This document shows positions 9,936-28,906 of a stretch of 64,000 bases of DNA, one piece after another (position 1 is the stretch's first letter; every line of letters starts with the position of its first letter). Origin of the DNA: Scleropages formosus (taxonomy: Eukaryota > Chordata > Actinopteri > Osteoglossiformes > Osteoglossidae); the NCBI RefSeq assembly GCF_900964775.1, contig NC_041806.1, positions 47,542,586 to 47,606,585 on the forward strand. Direction: 5' to 3'. The position numbers and the translations under genes are program-made. Under the pieces are notes generated by a model that worked only from the letters and a program-made list of their open reading frames with translations, did no database searches and was not told where the DNA came from.

Positions 9936-12900
9936 TTTAGCAGATTACACATGGATTTTAACTAAACAAATATAACCAATAGAGAAATTATACACACACA
10001 CACACACACACACACATTTTCAGAACCGCTTGTCCCATACGGGGTCACGGGGAACCGGAGCCTAACCCAGCAACTCAGGGCGTAAGGCTGGAGGGGAGGG
10101 GTCACACCCAGGACGGGACGCCAGTCCGTCACAAGGCACCCCAAGCAGGACTCGAACCCCAGACCCACCAGAGAGTAGGACCGCGGTCCAACCCACTGCG
10201 CCACCGCACCCCCGAGAGAAATTATATTAATATTAAAATAATTTTCACCCATTTGTAGTGGAGTTCTAGAAGAGAACAAACATTAGTGCCACAACACACT
10301 TTGTCAGTTTTTAATGAAATGTATGCCCCCCTAAGATACCCACAGCCTCCCCACTGCACCCAACGGTTAAGGTGCCACCCCGGGAACTTCCCAGGATTCC
10401 CCTCGTGATGAAATGTGTATGAACAACAAAACAACCAATCAACACAAAACACCGAACTCTGTACAGAATAAGAAATAAGTCACAACAATTTACACATTGG
10501 CTAAACCAGCACTGTTACAATACTTTGAACTTCTCAGCTTATCTTTGAACACCACAGCTCCAGTCAACAAACTTACTTTTTAATTGTTTGGTATTCATTG
10601 TTTGCTTGTTTACGGAATCCATCTGCACGCTGGATTTTCCTGCGGTTAAGTCCGAGCCCCCAGTCTGGTCTTCAGTCTTTTCCATGTGATCAGGATTAAC
10701 TGAAATTGAGTGTTGAACGCATTCAGTTGAATGTATTTTTGTAAAACGATTCTCTTAACAAACTGTTGCAGAGTGCTGAACAATAAAGCACATACAGTGG
10801 CACGCTGAAGTTTAAAAAATCCTCGAAATACAAAATATTCAGCATTAACAATTTTATATGGAAAAGGGGTGTTATAGTGCAGGTTATTTATTCCTGATAA
10901 ATCCCTTCATAAGGCAAATTCTTACAAATGGAAGATGTAATTACCATTAGTTTCAATTTTTATATGTTCCCACTTAGAATTGATACCAAATAATACGAAA
11001 ATATCACAAAATCCCATTAAAAACAACAGAATTACTTCATTATAACATATTACTTATCATTACACACCATCACAGGCCAGTTTCCATTTATTAATTAATC
11101 TATAATATTTCCAGAGAAGATGAGAACCTCCCTCGGACAGTAAGATTGGTATCTCAAGGGGACCTAAAACTGAGATGCTACTTACCTCACTACCGGCACG
11201 TGCGGTACTGTTTACAAAACTCAGACTAACTACAACTAAGAATGCAATGTGAAACTTTCCTTAAACAAAAGAACATGTAACGAACAATGGAACCCCACAA
11301 ACAAGTGTCCATAAACACTAATCTACACAAACAATTCCCCAGTAATCAAGGCAGACATTTCCTTTCAAATGTGCAAATAAAATGATTTGTAAGACAAAGT
11401 TATGGAAATTCAGTGAAACTCCTTTATAATTCACATTCTCGTAACTGGAATGGATGTATCACATGGTATGTCTGTTTTCATTGCTCTGGTAAAATTATTT
11501 AAATGCTTCTGTCATGGGCTGCCTCCCCAAATGAGGTATAAACTGACTGCTTCTAGGATAATCTCTGGACCACCATGACCCTGTCACTGGAGAACTGACT
11601 GATACGGAATAAGTGTTTAAACTCTTTACATTTCTATATGTTAAGTGTAACAGACTTTAACAATCAATTACAGTGCCACCTAGTAAAAAAGTATTTCAAT
11701 TAGCAGGGTGTTTCCTCTAATTTTCAAATGCTTTCCACTTAAACTAATTTCAAATGATTCATCTGTGTCTTCACGGGGTGATTCCTCTTTGGCACCCAGC
11801 CCCTCTGTACCATGAATTATCTGCTTAGCTTTGAACTGTAGAGGATACAGATATTTGCCCACATCTATCAGCTCCTCTGAAAGCACCTTGGCATCCTTCC
11901 CTCCATATGGATCGCTGCAATGAAGAACAGGCATCAGTGACACTTTGTGGTTTGAAATTGTTTCTGGTGGATAAAATTTGTTAAATAACCGAATACCTGC
12001 TGGTCATCTTTATGATCTTGTCAAATACTCTTTTTTTTATCTTCTGGAAATTCTGACGAACAGATTAACCAAAATACAATTAGTAATGTATTAAAACTTC
12101 TTCATTTTGATAAACTAGACTGGAACACATCTTTCGCATGTCTCCTGTTTCAAAGATAAAACAAATAAAAATGGTGTTTCAGTGTAAACGAGAAGAGCGC
12201 GGGAAAATCAAGCTCTTACCTTTAAAAAGGCAATGTCGTCTCCACATTGTTCCTCCTCAATGATTTTGTTTAATGAGATGGAGACGTTTTCCAGCTTCTT
12301 CTTCATCCTCTGACTCTTTTCTTCCTCTTCCTTCCTCAGTGCAATGATACTGTCCTCTTCTATACTTCGTAGGAACCTTTGGAGTTCCTCAAATTCCCGA
12401 GTCACCTGACTCTCTATTTCCTGGAATCGAGATGGAGTTGAATAAGGATTTTATTACAACTTTAGCTCAGCAGTTTTACTTTATATGATAAAACAGATTA
12501 TTATTATATCTTTTTACCTTTTTTACCTTTATCTGTTCACTTTGTTCTTCATATTTCTTTTTAACTTGAATCAGCTTTCCCACATTTTCTTTAAGTTCTT
12601 TTAAAGCAGTTCTGACTTCCTCCTGAAATAAAATTATTTTCAGAGTAGCCCACTGCCACGCCCACATCCACAGGCTCACCAACAGCACCTGTTGCTGATT
12701 AGTACAGCACGGTATAAGGGGAGCGCCGTCATGGCAACGGGTGCGGAATCGACATTGCCCATTAGTTGGCTTGGTTACCCCAGTACCGGTCCTGCTTCTC
12801 CTGGCTTTTTTTGACCTTGGCTTGTTCACTGATTTCCTGAATACTGCTTTGCCCCTGAAACGACGTTCGTCCCTCGGAAGATCCTCGCCTGTCCCCAACC

Positions 12901-14190
12901 TCCGCCTCTGATTGTTCCCGTGTTTTTGACCCTGAAACATCAGCACCCGCACTTGGGCCCAAACTCTACCTCTCATCTCCCGTCCACGACCATGACACCC
13001 ACATTTTCACACAAAGGAATTTTACAAAGAAATTTTATGCACTGTTCTGAATTCACAAACTTTTCGTTTCGAATTTGTGTCTTCAGCTACTGTGTAATAA
13101 TAATGTAACTACCCGCGTTACTGTGTTTGAGCGGGAAACGTGTTTATTGTAATTGGTTAGCATTTGGGGGAATATAAGGGGGTGATTGCGTCTGCCAGGG
13201 GAGAAAGAGGAGAGAGCCTGGAGGCGCTAAGCAGGCTGGGAAGGCTGGCTTGAGGTGCAGGTCCTGCTTGAAACGGGGTCCTCGGACCGAGAGCGTCATT
13301 TCCCTGGTGCCGGTGTTCAAATAAAACGTTGGTGATGAACGCGACCTCTGCATCCTTCTTCGCCCCATCCAAACTCACGGCGCTGCGCGCCACAATAATA
13401 ATAACAATAATAATAATAAACGGTGTGTACGGATGTGTTCGTTATGTGTGTTACATCTACATTTAAAGGTGTAGAGAGCAGTTTATGTACACCAATTATA
13501 TGTTGTCTGTGTTTTAGAGTTTAGAAGGAAGAAAGGTGAACCTCTTGTGGCTCAGGATCACTCCTCTGTTTTTCCTCAGTCAAGTTACTGTTAATGCAAA
13601 GGGCTTCTTTAGACAATTCTCTTTAAAAGCTGATCTTCAGGAACACATTATACTGACTAAGGGAGAAAAACCTGCAACTTGCTCTTTCCCTTTAAAATGT
13701 AGCCTTTAACTTGTCTTTTGTCCACAAATATTATTCAGATGACTTACTTTTAACACATAAATCCTGCTCGTGTACATCAGCTTACCTTTTTACCCCAGAC
13801 AGCCTTTCCAACTGCACAGTGCTGGTGGTTTCTGTGTTTGTTTGATTTCTGACACTCCCTGCTGCAGCAGATGAGTTCCTGGTCGTCCTCACAGAAGATA
13901 AGAAATTTAACTCCGTGGTCTCTGCAATACAGTTCCCTCTGATTTGGATCATTGTTACTTTTCTGTAAGTACACATCAATAACCTGTTTTAAAGCCAGGT
14001 TTAACACTGGTTCGTCCACCGAGCAAATACCACATAAAGGACATTCCTGATTTTCCTTCCGTTCCCAGAACTGCTTCAGACAGGATCTGCAGAAGCTGTG
14101 GCCACATTTGAGGATATAAGGATCCTTGAAGATTTCATCGCAAATAGGACAAGAGATCTCTTGATTCAGAGATGAAGTAGTAGACCCCAT
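8556..14190 (-). CDS. TRIM-like RING/B-box/coiled-coil gene 1 with a C-terminal a/b module
   Basis: Predicted E3 ubiquitin ligase of the TRIM type, probably cytosolic. Exons on the minus strand: 13786-14190 RING and B-box; 12527-12622 coiled coil (96 nt, the canonical TRIM exon size); 12220-12420 coiled coil; 12030-12052 expected 23-nt microexon; 11811-11914 linker exon with the TRIM-like motif ELIDVGKYL; 10577-10699 acidic linker; 9180-9356 exon a; 8556-8821 exon b. The RING ligands C14, C17, C29, H31, C34, C37, C50 and C53 are all present, as are B-box residues C89, H92, C100 and D103. The exon sum is 1395 nt (464 aa), in frame. Two oddities: the microexon is followed by AG instead of a GT donor, and there is no B30.2 domain. 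An alternative path through 11186-11207 and L (9564-9742) also keeps frame. ISRE motifs lie 45-80 bp upstream. The TRIM part is certain. The fusion to a/b is inferred from phases and needs transcripts. Confidence 0.7.
9993..10214 (-). mobile_element. tRNA-derived SINE (family A), private to unit 1
   Basis: Antisense copy with a (CA)n start, flanked by the 12-bp target duplication AGAGAAATTATA at 9981-9992 and 10215-10226. The equivalent site near 31580-31600 is empty. Unit 2 carries a different SINE about 20 bp away. This insertion is therefore younger than the unit duplication. Confidence 0.9.
12654..12997. mobile_element. Solo LTR (Ty3/Gypsy-type) in an intron of TRIM gene 1
   Basis: A 344-bp TG...CA element with a perfect 5-bp target duplication CCCAC (12649-12653 and 12998-13002). 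Its start resembles the LTR of the Ty3 element at 48.7 kb. It lies directly beside the 96-nt coiled-coil exon, so a naive ORF runs from LTR into exon. A fossil shared with unit 2. Confidence 0.75.
13104..13394. mobile_element. Probable second solo LTR in the same intron
   Basis: A 291-bp segment TGTAACTACC...GCGCCACA with an AATAAA (in ...CAAATAAAACGTT) and 4-bp flanking repeats ATAA. It lies between the RING exon and the coiled-coil exon and is repeated in unit 2. The low-complexity ATAA flank makes the ends less certain. Confidence 0.5.
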
Positions 14191-14237
14191 TTTACAGCTC
14201 TAGATGCACAGTGTTTCTTTCAGACAAGTCCGGATAC

Positions 14238-14269
14238 TTTCACTTTCTGTATCTCACATTTTCACTTTC
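14238..14269 (-). promoter_or_regulatory. Paired ISRE motifs upstream of TRIM gene 1
   Basis: Two GAAAGTGAAA cores on the minus strand (14238-14247 and 14260-14269) lie 48 and 70 bp upstream of the ATG at 14190. The spacing suits an interferon-stimulated core promoter. Confidence 0.7.
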
Positions 14270-14396
14270 ACTATAAACAAAATTTTACTTTTGCTTATAA
14301 AAATGAACTAAACTACCCTGACATTACAAATGGTACACTATGCTATATATAATAAAGTATGCAACTTTAATTTTGATCAAAAATGATAATTAAGGA

Positions 14397-14614
14397 GGTG
14401 AGGGCGCGGTGGCGCAGTGGGTTGGACCAGGTCCTACTCTCCGGTGGGTCTGGGGTTCGAGTCCCGCTTGGGGTGCCTTGCGACGGACTGGCGTCCCGTC
14501 CTGGGTGTGTCCCCTCCCCCTCCGGCCTTACGCCCTGTGTTGCCGGGTAGGCTCCGGTTCCCCGTGACCCTGTATGGGACGAGCAGTTCAGAAAATGTGT
14601 GTGTGTGTGTGTGA
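14397..14614 (+). mobile_element. tRNA-derived SINE (family A), shared by units 1 and 2
   Basis: Sense copy with a tRNA-like head (GGCGCAGTGGGTTGGA, then GGTTCGAGTCC as B box) and a (TG)n tail. It is flanked by GATAATTAAGGA at 14385-14396 and 14615-14626. The same insertion with the same duplication lies at 25327-25544, so it predates the duplication. Confidence 0.9.
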
Positions 14615-14629
14615 GATAATTAAGGAAGT

Positions 14630-16175
14630 CTTGACAATGCTTAGAAAGAGGCTACAATGGTCACATTTTGATTCTTTGTGGCAGCCATGCGTATACTGTT
14701 TTTGTTGTGCCGTGGCCAGATATGGGTAAGGGAGGGGAGAAGAAGAAAGCAGACTTCTCTCCAGTCCTCTCCAGTCCATATTGCCCAGGCTAAAGTGGCA
14801 CCTCATCATTCCGGTATACCATTAGGTCAGGGCAGGCTGGTCACCCAGGAATATAAACAGTTAAAAGTTGAGGTGCTTCCACATTTAATATTAATCTGCT
14901 GCTATTAATAAATATTAATGAATGGTGTCATTTGTATGCAAACAAAGTATGCTTTTGTTATCAAGTTTATTCTGCTTAAAATATAAGCATGAAAAGTTAA
15001 TGTTAGTAATGTTTGGAATGTCTAAATCATGTGATCCTGTCTTATGTGATGGTTTAGTCTTATTTTAGTAGCATAGTGCGGTTTTGTAGGATTAAGTTGG
15101 GAATGTCAGACTTTTTAGGTTACAAAACTGCAGATTATTATTTTCACCAATACTTGTGACTGCATATGTTTCTGACTTTTGTTTTAGAGGTGGACAAAGT
15201 GATTTAGAATTGCTGTGTTGGATCATAAAAGGGAGCGAAATCTCTAAGGGTGGTATGGATGTTTGTAATAATGAAAGTATTGATTGAATACCAGGTTTTT
15301 TGTTGCCATTTTATGTTTTTCTGTTTTAAATATCCTTTTTATTGTGCTGTCTAATGTTTTAGCTAAGAACATTACATGTGAATAAATAGACAGACATAAA
15401 TTTGTCTGATTCTGCTCATAATTTATCACTAACAACTTGTCCAGTGCATGGTCACAGTGGTCTGGAATCTATTCTGAGGAATAGACATGAGGAAGGTGCT
15501 CCTTGTCCCATATCCCTTTATCAAACCCTTCCATAATCTGTGTTTTCCTTCTTTTGTAGAAGTGCTTGCTTTAAAGTATTTGTCATTCCTTTACATAATC
15601 TTCATAACAACACAGACCAATCATTTGAATACAGATAATAATCACACTTTATTAATCCCACAAGTGGAAAAATCATTTCACTGGTGCCAGTCACATGTCA
15701 CACAGAGCTCGTTTTTTTCTCACACCAGCCAAGAGAAGTACCCAGTGAGCCATTATCTCCACCCCAAGAATACAGTAATGTAAGAAAAGTGATCATATAT
15801 CACACCACAAGGAAATTAATGACATACCAGTAATCTGTGTCATGAATAATTAACACGTGGATGCTTTGAGATTATAAATTTCCTCCTTTTTGTCCCCACA
15901 TTGTCAACATGTTTCCAAAGTTTCGATAAATTGAGATTAAAGTTGTGGAGCAAAATATATCAAAATCTGTGTCTATGAGATCAAGTGACATGAAGGAGAT
16001 TTGGTGTTTGTACTCTTACACCTCGTGTACACAACATACCTACTCGCTAAGGGAGTTATAGCACAAAGAGCTTGTTCATGTGTTCGGTTGTAGTTACATG
16101 GTATTGTAACCCACATCAATCAGGTCACACATTGATTTGAACCACAACCCAACTACTGCACCATTGAAACAAGTT
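14630..16175. other. AT-rich intergenic stretch, no gene seen
   Basis: It lies between the gene 1 promoter and an L2-like LINE. Only short chance frames occur. A minus-strand AATAAA (15648-15653) and a weak copy of the C segment (15930-16130) suggest remnants of a gene 3' end. Repeated at 25560-27105 with few differences. Confidence 0.5.
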
Positions 16176-16179
16176 CAAG

Positions 16180-17530
16180 CTCAGGTTTCAAGTTTATTGT
16201 CATAGATACAAGTACCATGTACATGTATCATGAAAATCTTCCTGAATGCTTCTCCACACACTATGGACAAAGACAATAGAAATAGTGCACAAACAAAACA
16301 ATGACAGTGAGTAGTGCAACAGCAATAGCAATAAATAATGGTAACAGTAGTAACAATAATGCCAGTTGACAGTCAGAGAACTCAGAACGAGAGCAGCAGT
16401 GGGGTAAAAGCTATTCCTGTACCTAGCTGTGCGGGTTCGAATAGACCTAAGCCATTTTGCAGATGGTAGGGAAGAGAAAAGTGCCCGTGCGGGATGACTA
16501 TGATCTCTCATGATGCGCATCATCTTTCAGAGGCAGCGTGTGGCGTAGGTGTCCTGGACTGCTGGTAGCTGTGTGCCGATGATTCCCTGAACTGTTTTGA
16601 CCACCCTCTGTAGGGCTTTCTTGTCCTGTACGGAGCAGCTGCCACCCCAGGATGTAATACACCCTGTGAGGACAGACCCCACAGTACACCTGTAGAAAGT
16701 GGTGAGGATTGTAGTGGACATCCTGGCTTTCTTCAGACGCCTGAGGAAGTGGAGGCGTTGATGGGCCTTTTTGATGGTCGATGCTGTGTGCTCAGTCCAT
16801 GTGAGTTTGGCAGTGAGGGTGACCCTAAGGAATTTGAAGCTGTTGACCCTCTCTACCATGTCCCCTCCTACATAGATGGGTGCCTGAACCGTATCCTGTT
16901 TCCTGAAGTCAATCACCAGCTCCTTAGTTTTACTGACATTGAGAGACAGGTTGTTGTCCTGGCACCACTCTGCCAGGAGCCTCACCTCCTCTCTGTAGGC
17001 CATCTCATTGTTGTTGGTGATCAGACCCACAATGGTGGTATCATCAGCAAACTTTATGATGGCGTTGGAGCTGTGACTGGCCACACAGTGATGTGTGAAC
17101 TGAGAGTATAGCACTGGGCTCAGGACACTTTCCTGTGGAGTACCAGTGTTGAGATCAGTGGGGAGGAGGTATTACTGCCAATCTGCACACGCTGGGGTCT
17201 GTTGGTGAGGAAATCCAGGATCTAATTGCACAATGCGGCACTCAGTCCCAGCCCTAGTAGTTTCTGAATCAGCTTGGTTGGGATGACTGTTAAATGCTGA
17301 GCTATAGTCTACAAACAATAGCCTTGCATAGCAGTTTTTATTATCCAGGTGAGACAGAATGGTGTGAAGTGTGTGTGATATCGCGTCTTCAGTGGATCTG
17401 TTGTGGCGGCAGGAAAACTACGGTGGGTCCAGAGTGTCTGGGATTGTGTCCTTAATGTGTCCCAGCACCAGCCTCTCAAAGCATTTCATTGCAATGCAGG
17501 TCAGTGCCCCCCAAATTTTGGAGAATTCAA
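16180..17530 (-). mobile_element. L2-like LINE fragment, reverse transcriptase C-terminal half (unit 1)
   Basis: The minus strand encodes SSNAIIKFADDTTIVGLITN, which holds the FADD catalytic block, then WCQDNNLSLNVSKTKEL and a C-terminal segment with WGGSCSVQDKKALQRVV. These are typical of fish L2/Maui-like LINEs. The copy is 5'-truncated and has a frame break near 17150. Its 3' end is at about 16185. Unit 2 has the same copy at 27110-28575. Confidence 0.8.
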
Positions 17531-17660
17531 TTCCCTGTTTGTTACACTGATGGAAGAGCTGCAGATTTTTCACACATTAACATATAAGATTTAGCATTGC
17601 CAAAATTATAAAATGCCATATTGTTAGCAAACTGTTTTACAAGATATTATTTTGACCATG

Positions 17661-17866
17661 CAAGGAGGTGTGGGGGTGTGGTGGCGCAGTGGGTTGGACC
17701 ACAGTCCTGCTCTCCCGTGGGTCTGGGGTTCGAGTCCCGCTTGGGGTGCCTTGTGACGGACTGGCGTCCTGTCCTGGGTGTGTCCCCTCCCCCTCTGGCC
17801 TTACGCCCTGTGTCACTGGGTAGGCTCCGGTTCCCCCGTGACCCTGTATGGGACAAGTGGTTCTGA

Positions 17867-17941
<75 letters not shown>
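17661..17941 (+). mobile_element. tRNA-derived SINE (family A), private to unit 1, with long (GT)n tail
   Basis: Sense copy flanked by a 13-bp duplication TATTTTGACCATG (17648-17660 and 17942-17954). The matching place in unit 2 (about 28692-28708) is empty, with one copy of that sequence. The tail has grown into about 70 bp of (GT)n. Confidence 0.9.
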
Positions 17942-17944
<3 letters not shown>

Positions 17945-18154
17945 TTTGACCATGTAAAGTTGTATTTAAATGTACTTCTGAATATGAGTCTCAGATCCTG
18001 CCATATGAGGACCCCTACTGTTGAACCACTATTTAAGTTGAATTTAACCTGAACTGCTATGGTGAAATAAATGTTGTTAATTTCTTTTTATTTAAGAAGA
18101 TTAATATGACCAGGCTGTGTTAATACATCCCACATGTTCCACCTGTACAGTGTT

Positions 18155-25120
<6,966 letters not shown>

Positions 25121-25167
25121 TTTACAGCTCTAGATGCACAGTGTTTCTTTCAGACAAGTCCGGATAC

Positions 25168-25199
25168 TTTCACTTTCTGTATCTCACATTTTCACTTTC
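25168..25199 (-). promoter_or_regulatory. Paired ISRE motifs upstream of TRIM gene 2
   Basis: GAAAGTGAAA cores at 25168-25177 and 25190-25199 on the minus strand, 48-79 bp above the ATG at 25120. Identical to gene 1. Confidence 0.7.
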
Positions 25200-25326
25200 A
25201 CTATAAACAAAATTTTACTTTTGCTTATAAAAATGAACTAAACTACCCTGACATTACAAATGGTACACTATGCTATATATAATAAAGTATGCAACTTTAA
25301 TTTTGATCAAAAATGATAATTAAGGA

Positions 25327-25544
25327 GGTGAGGGCGCGGTGGCGCAGTGGGTTGGACCAGGTCCTACTCTCCGGTGGGTCTGGGGTTCGAGTCCCGCTTG
25401 GGGTGCCTTGCGACGGACTGGCGTCCCGTCCTGGGTGTGTCCCCTCCCCCTCCGGCCTTACGCCCTGTGTTGCCGGGTAGGCTCCGGTTCCCCGTGACCC
25501 TGTATGGGACGAGCAGTTCAGAAAATGTGTGTGTGTGTGTGTGA
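25327..25544 (+). mobile_element. tRNA-derived SINE (family A), unit 2 copy
   Basis: Same insertion and same GATAATTAAGGA flanks as 14397-14614. Confidence 0.9.
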
Positions 25545-27109
25545 GATAATTAAGGAAGTCTTGACAATGCTTAGAAAGAGGCTACAATGGTCACATTTTG
25601 ATTCTTTGTGGCAGCCATGCGTATACTGTTTTTGTTGTGCCGTGGCCAGATATGGGTAAGGGAGGGGAGAAGAAGAAAGCAGACTTCTCTCCAGTCCTCT
25701 CCAGTCCATATTGCCCAGGCTAAAGTGGCACCTCATCATTCCGGTATACCATTAGGTCAGGGCAGGCTGGTCACCCAGGAATATAAACAGTTAAAAGTTG
25801 AGGTGCTTCCACATTTAATATTAATCTGCTGCTATTAATAAATATTAATGAATGGTGTCATTTGTATGCAAACAAAGTATGCTTTTGTTATCAAGTTTAT
25901 TCTGCTTAAAATATAAGCATGAAAAGTTAATGTTAGTAATGTTTGGAATGTCTAAATCATGTGATCCTGTCTTATGTGATGGTTTAGTCTTATTTTAGTA
26001 GCATAGTGCGGTTTTGTAGGATTAAGTTGGGAATGTCAGACTTTTTAGGTTACAAAACTGCAGATTATTATTTTCACCAATACTTGTGACTGCATATGTT
26101 TCTGACTTTTGTTTTAGAGGTGGACAAAGTGATTTAGAATTGCTGTGTTGGATCATAAAAGGGAGCGAAATCTCTAAGGGTGGTATGGATGTTTGTAATA
26201 ATGAAAGTATTGATTGAATACCAGGTTTTTTGTTGCCATTTTATGTTTTTCTGTTTTAAATATCCTTTTTATTGTGCTGTCTAATGTTTTAGCTAAGAAC
26301 ATTACATGTAAATAAATAGACAGACATAAATTTGTCTGATTCTGCTCATAATTTATCACTAACAACTTGTCCAGTGCATGGTCACAGTGGTCTGGAATCT
26401 ATTCTGAGGAATAGACATGAGGAAGGTGCTCCTTGTCCCATATCCCTTTATCAAACCCTTCCATAATCTGTGTTTTCCTTCTTTTGTAGAAGTGCTTGCT
26501 GAAAAGTATTTGTCATTCCTTTACATAATCTTCATAACAACACAGACCAATCATTTGAATACAGATAATAATCACACTTTATTAATCCCACAAGTGGAAA
26601 AATCATTTCACTGGTGCCAGTCACATGTCACACAGAGCTCGTTTTTTTCTCACACCAGCCAAGAGAAGTACCCACTGAGCCACTATCTCCACCCCAAGAA
26701 TACAGTAATGTAAGAAAAGTGATCATATATCACACCACAAGGAAATTAATGACATACTAGTAATCTGTGTCATGAATAATTAACACGTGGATGCTTTGAG
26801 ATTATAAATTTCCTCCTTTTTGTCCCCACATTGTCAACATGTTTCCAAAGTTTCGATAAATTGAGATTAAAGTTGTGGAGCAAAATATATCAAAATCTGT
26901 GTCTATGAGATCAAGTGACATGAAGGAGATTTGGTGTTTGTACTCTTACACCTCGTGTACACAACATACCTACTCGCTAAGGGAGTTATAACACAAAGAG
27001 CTTGTTCATGTGTTCGGTTGCAGTTACATGGTATTGTAACCCACATCAATCAGGTCACACATTGATTTGAACCACAACCCAACTACTGCACCATTGAAAC
27101 AAGTTCAAG

Positions 27110-28575
27110 CTCAGGTTTCAAGTTTATTGTCATAGATACAAGTACCATGTACATGTATCACGAAAATCTTCCTGAATGCTTCTCCACACACTATGGACAA
27201 AGACAATAGAAATAGTGCACAAACAAAACAATGACAGTGAGTAGTGCAACAGCAATAGCAATAAATAATGGTAACAGTAGTAACAATAATTCCAGTTGAC
27301 AGTCAGTCAAAGAACTCAGAACGAGAGAATGAGAATGAGAATGCTTAAAGTGACAGTGTGATTTACCAATGTGCTTGGGTGGAGCAGTCCAACTCTAGTT
27401 ACTAAAGGTGGCATATTGGTTAGTGTTGCATACTCTTACAGCAGTGGGGTAAAAGCTATTCCTGTACCTAGCTGTGCGGGTTAGAATAGACCTAAGCCAT
27501 TTTGCAGATGGTAGGGAAGAGAAAAGTGCCCGTGCGGGATGACTATGATCTCTCATGATGCGCATCATCTTTCAGAGGCAGCGTGTGGCGTAGGTGTCCT
27601 GGACTGCTGGTAGCTGTGTGCCGATGATTCCCTGAACTGTTTTGACCACCCTCTGTAGGGCTTTCTTGTCCTGTACGGAGCAGCTGCCACCCCAGGATGT
27701 AATACACCCTGTGAGGACAGACCCCACAGTACACCTGTAGAAAGTGGTGAGGATTGTAGTGGACATCCTGGCTTTCTTCAGACGCCTGAGGAAGTGGAGG
27801 CGTTGATGGGCCTTTTTGATGGTCGATGCTGTGTGCTCAGTCCATGTGAGTTTGGCAGTGAGGGTGACCCTAAGGAATTTGAAGCAGCTGACCCTCTCTA
27901 CCATGTCCCCTCCTACATAGATGGGTGCCTGAACCGTATCCTGTTTCCTGAAGTCAATCACCAGCTCCTTAGTTTTACTGACATTGAGAGACAGGTTGTT
28001 GTCCTGGCACCACTCTGCCAGGAGCCTCACCTCCTCTCTGTAGGCCATCTCATTGTTGTTGGTGATCAGACCCACAATGGTGGTATCATCAGCAAACTTT
28101 ATGATGGCGTTGGAGCTGTGACTGGCCACACAGTGATGTGTGAACTGAGAGTATAGCACTGGGCTCAGGACACTTTCCTGTGGAGTACCAGTGTTGAGGA
28201 TCAGTGGGGAGGAGGTATTACTGCCAATCCGCACATGCTGGGGTCTGTTGGTGAGGAAATCCAGGATCTAATTGCACAATGCGGCACTCAGTCCCAGCCC
28301 TAGTAGTTTCTGAATCAGCTTGGTTGGGATGACTGTTAAATGCTGAGCTATAGTCTACAAACAATAGCCTTGCATAGCAGTTTTTATTATCCAGGTGAGA
28401 CAGAATGGTGTGAAGTGTGTGTGATATCGCGTCTTCAGTGGATCTGTTGCGGCGGCAGGAAAACTACAGTGGGTCCAGAGTGTCTGGGATTGTGTCCTTA
28501 ATGTGTCCCAGCACCAGCCTCTCAAACCATTTCATTGCAATGCAGGTCAGTGCCCCCCAAATTTTGGAGAATTGA
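27110..28575 (-). mobile_element. L2-like LINE fragment (unit 2)
   Basis: Copy of 16180-17530 with a longer open frame (220 codons, 28234-27572) carrying FADDTTIVG. It includes about 115 bp near 27.32-27.44 kb that are missing in unit 1, where the start of the frame is also disrupted. Confidence 0.8.
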
Positions 28576-28906
28576 ATTCCCTGTTTGTTACACTGATGGA
28601 AGAGCTGCAGATTTTTCACACATTAACATATAAGATTTAGCATTGCCAAAATTATAAAATGCCATATTGTTAGCAAGCTGTTTTACAAGATATTATTTTG
28701 ACCATGTAAAGTTGTATTTAAATGTACTTCTGAATATGAGTCTCAGATCCTGCCATATGAGGACCCCTACTGTTGAACCACTATTTAAGTTGAATTTAAC
28801 CTGAACTGCTATGGTGAAATAAATGTTGTTAATTTCTTTTTATTTAAGAAGATTAATATGACCAGGCTGTGTTAATACATCCCACATGTTCCACCTGTAC
28901 AGTGTT

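Noticed and set aside
12476-12976. 166-aa ORF as a single exon
   Set aside because: The N-terminal two thirds is a solo LTR; only the 96-nt coiled-coil exon is coding.
17868-17941. CRISPR-like or regulatory array
   Set aside because: Simple (GT)n growth of a SINE tail; no spacers. No CRISPR array is present in the window.
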